This document shows, piece after piece, positions 20,801 to 32,400 of a DNA stretch of 64,000 nucleotides; position 1 is the first letter of the stretch; each line of letters starts with the position of its first letter. The stretch is from Odontesthes bonariensis (Eukaryota; Chordata; Actinopteri; Atheriniformes; Atherinopsidae). Position numbers and translations under genes: made by a program. Location: assembly GCF_027942865.1 (NCBI RefSeq), contig NC_134526.1, positions 11,254,284 to 11,318,283 on the forward strand. The letters run 5' to 3'. The notes under the pieces were generated by a model, which saw only the letters and a list, made by a program, of their open reading frames with translations, was not told where the DNA came from and searched no databases.

Positions 20801-23800
20801 TGGGAAGGGGGGTCGGGGGGGGGGAAAGCCAGAAATAGAAGATAGATACTGTTGGCTACTGCTTTTGCTTACTTTACAAAACTAATCAAAGTCAGTCAGT
20901 GTGGCCAGCATTAAACCAAAGAAACCCAATTTTCTAGAGTGCGTCTTTCGCTACACTAGTTACGCTCTCCGTCTAACGCCCCCCTCCTCTGTGTGGACTG
21001 TTTTGTGGTCAGGTCTGCACTACAAGATATTCAAAAATGTGCATTAACTGAGGGAAAACAGCGACCTCCCCCCTCCGCCTGTCTTTGGGAGCAGCATTCC
21101 ATTCCTGAGGAAAGTATGTGGTGTAGTAGCCCAGCAGTCACAGGATTTCTCTTATTTTAAGTGCAGCCAGAAACGTCACAGGTTATTCTGGGTAATTAAG
21201 TACTGAATGTAAATATGTTAAGTTGCAAGCCTTTTAAGGTCTCCACTTGTATTAGTTTGCCTGCTCAGCTTTTTTTTTAGTTTAAGAAGTTGAGTTTGCC
21301 TTAAGACTGTGGTGCCTGTTAAACACAGATGCAGTTTGTTTACACTTTAAACACAGAGGGCTACACAGTTCCAACAGAGAAGAGAAGGAAAGTGCACCTT
21401 TATGAAATAGAATATACACAGAAACCACTTTGATACGAAATGTCTCCACACCCTGTCAAGGATTTTGAAGCAATGTAGAAACCTTTAAAGATTACAATGT
21501 TAAAACCCTTCAGGATAAGGTAAACGTCTCAGAGCTTGAGATTTAGGATCTGCTTAGTTTTATGGAAGTCGTTAGTTATTAGCGAATAATCTTCACAATT
21601 TTTTTGCTGACAGAGCAAATACAAGAAAAAGAAAAGCTGTCAGAGACAGTCTGCCGTAGGGCTTTTATCAAACATGTCGACGCACCTTTTTATCAGTGAC
21701 CTTTTTTGGTCAAAAGCAGCTTCATTACTGAATCATATTTGTTCCATGATGCTTCGGTTTAACTGTGCTATGTTTAGTCACTAAAGACACAAAAGAGGAA
21801 CGGAACACAATCAAAAGCACACCAGCAGAGTCAGATGCATGGCGTCGGTTGTATGTCATTAAATAGCGTGTAAATATTATTTTGTGTGACCAATTAAAAG
21901 TCTACATTAAAACCATTTTTTTCAAGGAACCCATGTAAAAGCAATCTGTTACAGCCTCTGTTGCTATAAATACTCCCTTATACAATTCCCAAAGGTCTCT
22001 ACCAACAAAACTAAATGACCTCTGAATTGAATTATTTAGCTTTGGCTCTGTTCCAGATAAGCAGATTGGTAGATTTATATCACAGTTTATGGCAAAACAC
22101 TAAGCCGACCTTTTCCTCTGAATCACATGTGGAATCATTTGACTGAAGTTGGTCTGCGTGAATGTTTCATGTGCACTGCAGCATTTCAAGCAGAAAGCAA
22201 ATACACTAGATGTGCTACTGGTTTTGTTTTCGTGTTAGTTTGTATCACCCCCACACTCACCACAAGCAACAACGTAGCATTTCCTTTGTTGAACAATGAG
22301 GCTAATACATGCATCATTTAGTGAACCGGTCCACATCTGCTTTTGTATTCTCAAGATACAATTAAACAGGAGGGCATCAGATGAGAACAGATCTCACACG
22401 AGATACTGTTAGGTTAGAGATAAAAAATTAATCGGTTTCAGTACAAAAGATTTACTAAGATTCAACTTAATGAAATGAGAATTGGTTCAAGTAGAGGTGA
22501 GACTGTATTCGATTCCTCAATATAAGAATAGATTACATTAATTTGTTCATGGTAGTATTAAATAAAATGTGATTGCATTAGATTATCAATTAGATGACAC
22601 GATAGAAACATGTGATAGCAGAATGATGAGATGGTTTACATTACATTAAGCTGGAAGCAAGGTGAGATGCCATCGTAAATAATTCCATAAGATTGTTTTA
22701 TGTAGAAAAAACACATGATGTAATTTGATTAGAAAGTGGATTACATATGACTGTATGGTTAAACAAAATTTTCTTGATAAATCTAACAGCATTTTCTGGA
22801 ATATCATCCTTAACTTTGGGAGATGAGATGAGATCAGTTGATATTAGAATAGGGATTAGGTGTAATCGCAATTCTAATCCAGTACAAATATCATTCAGAT
22901 GAGAATGAGACAACCATTTGCAAAAATTGAGATTAGGTGAGAGAAATGGGAGAGAAATGTCTGGAAGAAAGTGAGATTAAAGGAAAATATGTGATGACAA
23001 AACAGATTCAAGCAGATTTAGGATACTGATTAATCTAATTTTGATGGAAAATTAAACAAAAATAAAAAATAAATAATCATTACTGGTATGAGATTATGCC
23101 AGAGTAAAAATGAGTTTGAAAAAAAATGGGATTAGATTGGAGACTAATCCCAATTTTATTGGATTTGAATTTGCGATAGTGCAGAAAATATTGGCTGGAA
23201 GCCAAGGAACAATAGAAACAACGTGCTTTTCTGTTTCCTGCAGAGTCTGACACAGACCCGGGCTCTGCGGGGACCACCACTGATATTCTGCATCAGTCAG
23301 ACGTCCAGCTGCTCGCTCTATTTCACTCCACCAATCACTGTCCATCTGGCTGCAGGATTCACATTGTAGATGATCTGAAATGCGTCTGTTTCTGCCCAAA
23401 ACATCCATCACAAATAGAACCATGGGCCACTGACTTGTTGGGGTTTTCGTTAGATCCTCTAGCTGTGGGGTCTGCGTTCTTGCAAGCAGTTTTGGATTAC
23501 AGGAAGTAACACTGAGTCACTAATCTTACTTCTTTCTGACTCAGACTGTTGAAAGTAGAAATCTGATCTGGCACAAAGAGGCCCCCTGTTGTTAGGGGAT
23601 CGTTTTATCCTGCATGTGCTTCGATTTATTAGTGAGCAAAAGGCAGATATTTACAATACAAGATCATTTAAACTGAACTGAAAGCATTACTAAAAAGCTA
23701 CACAGTGAGCTTTGAACCATCTTTTTCCCTAGGAATAGTTTGCTGAGGATGCCTGACACATTACACAGCAGCCTCTGGCACAATGCGAGCCGTACGTCAT

Positions 23801-25900
23801 CAAAACGTTCAAGAATTGTTTTTGCACATTTGTAGACTTCCTACGTGACACAAAATTTAATTTGGAGCATTTACTGGACATTCCACTGACTTCACCCAAA
23901 ATGTGTTTCATATGAAAACACTTTACGTAACTAGCTGGCAGCTCAGAGCTGCATGGAAATGAACATGATGGAGTTACAGTAGTAGTGGTGGCAGCAGCAG
24001 CAGCTGGAGGAGGCTATCATGGAATGACCCCAGTCCGGCCGAACTGACCTCCTACAGCTTCACCAAATTGAAATCTATAAGATGAGAAACATAAAAGTTT
24101 AGAGGGGCATGAATCTAAATTAAAAAGAATGTAGTCTTCATTAACTCACTGGAGTAGGGACAGAGTAACCTCCGTCTTTACTTAATAGTCCTGTCACAGC
24201 TGAGCAGTCCTCAAGGAATGAACAAATCACTGCTGCTGACCAAGGGCGGGACTGAATATGGACATTATTGAGGGATGAAAAGCCTTGATGATTTGATTTT
24301 GTTTTGCTTGAGACATAAGAGTTTGTTTGTCATACAAAATGGTAAAAAAAAAAAAAAAAATGAGTAGCCTAAAGCCCTGAGTCCGACAAAAAGCTGCATC
24401 CTTTTCTCTTTTAGATTCGATTTGACGAATTGTGGCTGCATTGTCACTGGTTCCCTCAGTGTTGTTTATCTAAACATCTGAGATTATTCTGTTTAACAGA
24501 AATGCCTGCTTTGTTTTCATTCTATTTATTTAAATTGCATAAAGAATGCATTTTTTGAGGCAGTGGATGTGGTGAGGATATAATGATGCAGTCAGTGAGA
24601 AGTGGCTGCTGACTGGTGGCACCTTGTGTTGAATCCCTGCTACTTCAGGGCAGAATAACATCTAAAGTTGGTATGACCTTTGAAGAACTACAAAACTCTC
24701 AACATGTCCTGCTGCATATACATTTTTTAGTTAAATTAATCTGTATTAATCTTGTTCAGGAATAATTCTCTTGAGATGATTACCAGGATGAGACTATTGG
24801 ACGACAAATAATTCAGTGTATAGTTCCCAAAACTGCCAACTGAAATGGAATAAATGTTTGATTTTTGGTTGTCAAATGTAACTGATAAACCTAATGACTT
24901 GTGGTCCCTTGCATGTAGTGCATTCTACTCAGTGTGATCAGTGTCAAAGGCAGATGACAGGTGCACTGAACAACCTTTTCAATCTTCCTTTGGCCCTGTA
25001 CCACTTGGGACTTTTTTAAAAGTGTGACTCTGCCATCAAATTCAGAATAAGCTTAATTGTTTTTTTTCCCGGTTGTGTACAACTTACAAATGAACATAAG
25101 GTTTAAATTATTTAGAAGTCACCACATTCAGATTTTTCTTACATTTTGCACAACCTTTTTATGTCTAAATATCAGTGAAATAAGCAATTGTGTTTAAGTG
25201 AATCAGGATTTGAAGTGTCATGATTTGTGTTTTGTTCAGTAGACTTGACATAATATGATCACTTAAGAACTAAGACAACCTGCTTATGAAGACAGCTGGT
25301 AATATTGAAAACCAGTACATCAAGATGTACTTTGCTGCATGATTTCTAGTGTGTTAATGAGACACTTCAGCTTTGGGAGCTGTCTCTAGTTATGTATCTA
25401 TGAGGCTTACTTTGGACACATTTTAAATGAATATCTCAACAAACAAAAAATCTGAGTTTTCATTGCCCTGTAGCGGCATATAACTACACGTAGTTCCGAC
25501 GTGAAGATTTCTATTTGGAGGCAGAAATAAAACTATGCCATTAAACTTGACAATACCACTGGTGTAACTGTTGCCTCTAGACAGCACACACGAGCCCTGA
25601 TTAAATGACAGTGTACAATTACACAGCAATCTATTAGATTGGCACAGCAGAGGGATAATTGTGGCAGAAGATCACAATGGCATGCTATTTGCTGTCTGTG
25701 AAGACTTATGTGAAATGCTTCCTCCTTGTGGTCACTAAGAGCAATGAAACCGTTAGAGGTAGACAGTGGGACAATACTCTTTTCGGTTAGAATTTAAATG
25801 AAGGACCATTAATTGTACATATCGGTAAACTGTGAAAAACAGAGATAGTACAAATATTGTAAAGAAATTCGGTGGATTGATCCGTTGATCAGTTCCGCTT
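20801..25900. other. Spacer between mafk promoter and ints1 promoter
   Basis: This is about 5 kb between divergently transcribed genes. It contains a 620-bp cluster of GATTA/TAATC motifs (22531-23149) and two AP-1 cores 24 bp apart (TGAGTCA 23513-23519, TGACTCA 23537-23543). There is also a short GCA-rich stretch near 23990-24010 and a poly-A run near 24343. No coding exon or RNA gene was recognised. The open frames here are short and featureless. Confidence 0.6.
22531..23151. promoter_or_regulatory. Homotypic GATTA/TAATC cluster
   Basis: Fifteen occurrences of GATTA or TAATC fall within about 620 bp (22531, 22581, 22727, 22739, 22854, 22863, 22875, 22931, 22975, 23028, 23031, 23074, 23092, 23130, 23145). 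The last pair forms an inverted repeat, GGGATTAG...CTAATCCC. Such sites suit K50 homeodomains (Otx, Pitx, Gsc), but a decayed minisatellite would look similar. Function is inferred. Confidence 0.35.
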
Positions 25901-25920
25901 CCACTGCACATGACATCCTC

Positions 25921-26447
25921 CCACCACTGGGTGGCGGTATCGGTGTTTTTATTGGTTCGCGAACAAATTCATAACAGAGAAGAAGAAGCCACTAAAGGCT
26001 GAGTCCTCCGGATATCTTTTAACCGGTGAATGCTAAATTTTGTGAAAAGCGTTTCATTCATGATAAACACTGTCATTTTTGTTCAACGTATTGTTTAAAA
26101 AAGCGCGCCTCTCTGAATTCAAATTAGAAGAAAATTTACGGAGTTTACGTTAATGCTAATCTCTCATCCTGTAAAGTTAGCTCAAGTTGCTAAAGCAGTT
26201 TATCGTTAGCCATGTTTTTATTGTTAGCCAGTTCATTTGTCTTTTGTGTAATACAGATGTAACAAACAGCTTACAGGCTGTACAATGAGACTGGACATAT
26301 TTTTACTGCAATTTTTGGTCTGCGACACCAAAGCTGCTGCTTAGTGTGTGTGTTTTTTTATGGTCCTATTCTTAGAGTCATCAAGCCAGGTGATGTCACC
26401 TGCTCATCCTCTCATGAATTGGTCCTGACTTGTGTCTGACAGTAAAG
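25921..26447 (+). promoter_or_regulatory. ints1: ints1 promoter and 5' UTR region
   Basis: Upstream of the ints1 ATG lie an inverted CCAAT box (ATTGG, 25951-25955) and an overlapping perfect palindrome GTTCGCGAAC (25955-25964). An AGAAGAAGAAG stretch follows at 25979-25987. The segment resembles the GTGGCGGT...GAAGAAGAAG repeat that I associate with many fish promoters. A good acceptor (GTGTCTGACAG) ends six bases before the ATG, so the 5' UTR is probably split, with a non-coding first exon somewhere between 25950 and 26100. The exact TSS is unknown. Confidence 0.45.
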
Positions 26448-29400
26448 ATGAATCGTCCAAAACCCACAACTCTAAGGCGCCCCAGTGCTGCAAAACCATC
26501 GGGTAAGACTAGCCAAGGAGCATACCGGAGCGTTATCTTACTTTTATAGGTTTATCATTGAGCACTATCTAACTGTGGCATCTGCTTGTGTCAGGTCATC
26601 CTCCTCCTGGAGATTTCATTGCTCTCGGTTCAAAGAACCAGGCTGGAGAGCCCAAGGCCCCCGCTGTCCTCCTGAAGCCTGCATCCACAGGTTTACCTGC
26701 TGACCGTAAGAGAGAGACCTCCTCCACTTTGCCCTCCTCATCAGGTCTGTCCACTCTTGCCAAACGGCCAAAACTATCCACCACCCCTCCTGTCAGTGCT
26801 CTGGGACGGCTTGCTGATGTTGCAGCTGTGGACAAGAGGGCTATATCGCCCTCAATAAAGGAGCCATCAGTGGTTCCTATTGAAGGTAAATCAACAGATC
26901 TACGCCTGTTCTCAAAGAAATTTGAGAACAAGCGTTCAGTTGGTGACAGATTGGTCTTTGTTGTTGCAGTGTCTCCGGCAGTTCTGCTGGATGAGATTGA
27001 AGCTGCAGAGTCAGAGGGAAATGATGATCGCATTGAGGGATTGCTGTGCGGAGCTGTGAAACAACTGAAGTTGAACAGAGCCAAACCTGACATCACACTG
27101 TACCTCAGCCTCATGTTTCTGGCCAAAATTAAGCCCAACGTCTTTGCTACTGAAGGAATTATTGAGGTGAGACATTCAATGCAGTGAGTTTCTAATACAC
27201 AATGCCATAAGGAGCAGCTTTATAGAGACTAGTTAGAGAGAAATAATACATATTTGTCTTGTTCTTGCTGTTAGTTTGATGTAAGTTGACAGAATTTGCA
27301 AAACAGTTAAAAAATCTTTTTAGTAGTACAAATCTTCAAGCATTAATCGTACTTCGGAATGTGTAAAATCTATGCAATATTCACAATTACTCTCTACTTG
27401 TTTTTCTGTTGTCACTAGGCTTTGTGCAGCCTCCTGCGTCGGGACGCTTCTATCAACTTTAAAGCAAAAGGCAACAGCCTGGTTTCTGTTCTAGCTTGCA
27501 ATCTGCTCATGGCAGCCTATGAGGAGGACGAGAACTGGCCAGAGATTTTTGTCAAAGTGAGAACGTCTATCTATGAAATACAGCCAAATTATATATAACC
27601 CTTATGTTTAACATTTGATATCTTATCATCTCTGAGGTTTTATTACAATACAATATTATAATTTAAAACTCATTTTCAGGTGTACATTGAGGATTCGCTG
27701 GGGGAGAGAATCTGGGTGGACAGTTCTCACTGTAAGAATTTTGTTGACAACATTCAGACCGCTTTTGGCACAAAGATGCCTCCAAAGAGTATGCTTCTGC
27801 AGGCTGATACTGGCCGTTCTGCTGGGGATCTCAGTGCAGGTTGAGTAAATTCAACAACATCTGGGCTTGTCGGGAGTTATTCGGAAGCAAGTGCTAATTG
27901 GCAATTTCCTGTTGTTTCCTCTAGGAAGCAGCCCGCATCCCTCCACCCCAGATGAAGATGACAGTCAAACAGAATTGTTGATTGCAGAAGAGAAACTCAG
28001 TCCTGAGGATGATGGGCAAATTATGCCAAGGTATGACTTCTGCAAATACTGTATAATCTCTACAAATTATTTCCTTTTTTTTTTCCAACGACAAGAGCTT
28101 GTTTGTTTCTCTGTTTAGTTTTTTGCTGCTGAAATGTGTTGAATAATTCTTGTAAAGAAGTTGTGAATATTTTTTTCTTTATCCATTGGCAAACTGTAGG
28201 TACGAAGAACTGGCAGAGAGCGTGGAGGACTATGTGCTAGATGTCCTCAGGGATCAGTTGAACCGCAGGCAGCCGATGGACAACGTGTCTCGAAACCTGC
28301 TGCGCCTGCTCACGGCCACATGTGGCTACAACGAGGCTCGCCTCATGGCCGTGCAGAGGCTGGAGATGTGGCTCCAGAATCCAAAGGTAACTCCGAATAA
28401 TACAAAACACAAAGCAAAGTGTAATCTAAAAGTTCAAGGACTACAGTTTTCAAAAGGACATACTGTACCTGGTTTGAATTAGGTCCTTTCTCTTAGGTTT
28501 AGTTCCCACTTGACTGATGATGGGAATTGAGAACCGGTTCCAAAATTTCAAACCAACAGAATCGTATGCTTCTGAGCTTATCAGTTACTCTCTTGATGCT
28601 GACGGGTGTTGCCAAAAGCATACTGATTGAAAATCAACATCAATCAAGCAGGGCTCTCATGTCTGCAATGAAAGTTAGACTCACAACTTCCACTTTTACA
28701 CACTGTCACACCTCTAAATTCCACAGTGAAAAGCAATTTTAAAACTTTTGTTGGCACAGTATAAAATGAGGAGACAAACTTGGCGATTTATATCCAAACT
28801 CGAGGGAGGTCTCTTCATGAACACTGCATGAACATCTGTAGAAGTTATTCTGTCGCCTACAATTTTCTCTCTGGGACGTTATAGTACATTTGCTGAAATC
28901 ACTGCACAGATGTTAGTCTTTAACTTGCTTTAATGCTGCTTCTCAGTCACTACTACATACTCGTTTTTCTGTGTGACAGTAGAAACAGTAAAAATATGTG
29001 AATGAAAGCTGCTTTATTGGGAATTCAGCTGTATTGATATAATGTATATGTGAGCACAGGGAGTAGGAGAGGAGCAAACATGTTATGGGCACAAAGCAGA
29101 ATGCAGGTGCCACGACTTTAGCACCAGCAGCACATGTACCACTACTTACCAACACATCTGTAACCAACAGTAAATGCATTATGCATTAGCACTTTTTAGG
29201 AAGCCTAAGTGAAAACAATATCATCTCGTTTCCTCCTGTTTAGATGTTAGCTGAGAAACTGTTACTACAGCTAACATTAGCTGTCAGGCTGCTGAACAGA
29301 CAGGCAGAGTGATGTGTGATGAAAGTGTGAATGAGCTTTTTGCACTCTTTCTCAACAGTAGAAGACCCACATTCAGCAAGGTCAGGTTACATAGCTTTGT

Positions 29401-32400
29401 GTAAAACAAAAAAAAATTATTCGAATGTTGCCAACAACACTTTTCTAAATATTCTAAATACTAAATATTCTTGATTTCACACTTGTTCACTGAAATGTAG
29501 ATCTTATGTTGCGCATTAGTTTGGTACAGACATCGAACTCACCACTTGCAACACAGGAACACTTGGTGCTGTTTTGACTCCTTTGTACATCTCAAAAGTT
29601 GTTTGTGACATCTCTGCTGGTGAAAACGACTACCTTTCCAGAGCCTATACGATCCAACATGAGCAATAATCCATACATACAGCATCAAAAAGAACAACGG
29701 TCTAAAAGCAGTGGCTCAAATTGCAATACGTTTTCTAACTTGATGCGACATTCTGCTCTCTGACAGCTGACTCGGCCGGCCCAGGACCTCCTCATGTCGA
29801 TGTGCATGAACTGCAACACCCACGGAGCAGATGACATGGAGGTGGTCTCCAACCTTATCAAGATCCGTCTCAAACCTAAAGTTCTTCTCAACCACTACAT
29901 GCTGTGTGTCAGGTGTGTACAGACTCGCTCGCTTGCCGTCCTACTCGTTTCTTGTTAGAGAGCTCAGTAATTCAGGCTAACTTGTGCTTTTGTTGTGATT
30001 CTCCAGGGAGCTGCTTAATGCCCACAGAGACAACCTGGGTACTATGGTGAAGCTGGTCATCTTTAATGAGCTGTCTAATGCCAGAAATCCCAACAACATG
30101 CAGGTCCTGCACACTGTGCTGCAGCACAGTCCTGAGCAGGCACCCAAGGTGAAACTAGACCCACAGAAATAGTTCTCATACTTTGTTTTGATTATGTTTT
30201 TTTTTTTCTATCAAAACCAACTTTCCTCCTCTATCTATGTGTCTATCTAGTTCTTGGCAATGGTGTTCCAGGACTTGCTAACAAATAAGGACGACTACCT
30301 CCGGGCGTCCCGAGCTTTGCTGAGAGAGATCATCAAACAGACCAAGCATGAGATCAACTTCCAGTCTTTTTGCTTTGGTTTAATGCAGGAGAGAAAAGAG
30401 CCTAGCTATATAGACATGGAGTTCAAAGTAAGAAGATATAAACATTGCCCACTTCTCTTTAGCCATTTTGTTCATGTATTTGAGCTCCATGGAAAACCGA
30501 CTGTCCTTATCTTTGTCGTAGGAGCGCTTTGTGATCCAGGTGACAGATTTGCTCACAGTCTCCATGATGCTGGGCATCACTGCTCAGGTGAAAGAAGCCG
30601 GCATTGCTTGGGACAAAGGAGAGAAGAAGAGTGCGTGTAATATTATTTTCCTAATGGTTTATTTCTGGGGTGTGGAACTGGCTAGGTCTGAAATTGAACG
30701 TGTTTCCATTTTTGTTTCAGACCTGGAGGTCCTGAGGTCATTTCAGAATCAGATCGCAGCCATTCAGAGAGATGCAGTGTGGTGGCTTCACTCTGTGGTT
30801 CCTACCATCAGCAAAGTCGGTGCAAAAGACTATGTCCACTGGTGAGTTTCTGAGCATTTGAGCTGTGGTTACTGTCCAAGCTGCACGTGCTACTCATGTT
30901 TACTGCTGCTTTATTCCCTTCGTGTCTGCAGCCTTCACAAAGTGCTTTTCACTGAGCAGCCAGAGACTTATTACAAGTGGGACAACTGGCCTCCAGAAAG
31001 CGATAGAAAGTAAGCCGACTTTCAACATTCACAATCTTTTTCTTTTCTTTTTTTTTTTACTCAGTCTCTCAGTGTATCTAATTCTTTAAAATTTTTGTTC
31101 CTCAGTTTTTTCCTTCGACTGTGTTCTGAGGTTCCTCTCCTGGAGGACACTCTGATGCGCATCCTGGTGATCGGCCTATCCCGTGATCTCCCTCTGGGCC
31201 CAGCAGACGCCATGGAGCTCGCGGATCACCTGGTCAAGAGAGCTGCCGGAGCTCACTCTGATGGTGTGTGAGGATCCACTCTTGGTCTGTCAATGTTTAC
31301 TGCTGCAGTTGTGGATGTTTATTTTAAGAATTCGGGCCGAATGTTTGGACATTTCATAAACACTCGTGCCTCAGTTTAACGAGACCCCTGATATCTTCCA
31401 AGAGGAAACTCCTTATTCATATTTTGTCATTGCAAGTTAGTTAAATAATGTTAGGAAAGTATGAACAAAGGAAATATGATTTGACATGCTTCTTATTAAA
31501 CAGATCTAGAGGTCCTGAGAGTGGAGCGGATCCAGCTCATTGATGCAGTGCTGAATCTGTGTACATACCACCACCCAGAGAACATTCAGCTGCCAGCAGG
31601 GTATGTCGCTGCTCTTTAATGGCTTTTAAGAATACAGACAAGTCATACAGACTAAAATAACAAATGTCTCCTCGTGTTTAAGGTACCAACCGCCAAATTT
31701 GGCAATATCCGCACTCTATTGGAAGGCATGGCTCTTGTTGCTTGTGGTGGCTGCCTTTAATCCACAAAAGATAGGTAGAGTGTTCATGCTTATATACATA
31801 CTTTGCATTGGATACAATTATTTTTTTAACATTTATTTTAAGCCATAAACATTGTGTTTTGACTTTTTTCTCTTTAGGTTTGGCTGCTTGGGATGGTTAT
31901 CCTACATTGAAGATGCTTATGGAGATGGTTATGACAAAGTAAGTAAATGTATGTGAATGGCAATAAAGCAATTTTAATGCGCACAACAGCTAACGTGTTT
32001 GTGTGTTTGCTCCATAGTAACTATACGTACCCTCCCTGCACCATTACCGACGAGGACACAAAGACGGAGATGATCAACCGGGAGCTGCAGCTCTCCCAGA
32101 GAGAGAAACAGGAGATCCTGGCTTTTGAGAGCCACTTGGCGGCTGCCTCCACCAAACAGACCATCACAGAGAGCAACAGCTTGTTGTTGTCTCAGCTTAC
32201 CAGTCTGGACCCACAGTAAGATACCAAGAAAAACAGAAACTGCATAAGACTTTTTTAAAGCCATGATACTTGCTCCTTCTATTTTTGTCACTGAAGGAGA
32301 GTCAAAGATGTTGTTTTTGTTTAGGGGTCCTCCTCGTAAGCCTCCTCCTCAGGTTCAGGAGCAGATCAAAAGCCTCAACCAATCTCTGCGTCTTGGTCAT

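Noticed and set aside
26596..27138. 180-codon minus-strand frame opposite ints1 exons 2-3
   Set aside because: It is antisense shadow; the plus strand clearly encodes the INTS1 N-terminus.
28522..28541. GGGAATTGAGAACCGGTTCC as the end of a hAT transposon in ints1 intron 7
   Set aside because: No inverted partner or target duplication was found in the intron; kept only as a note.
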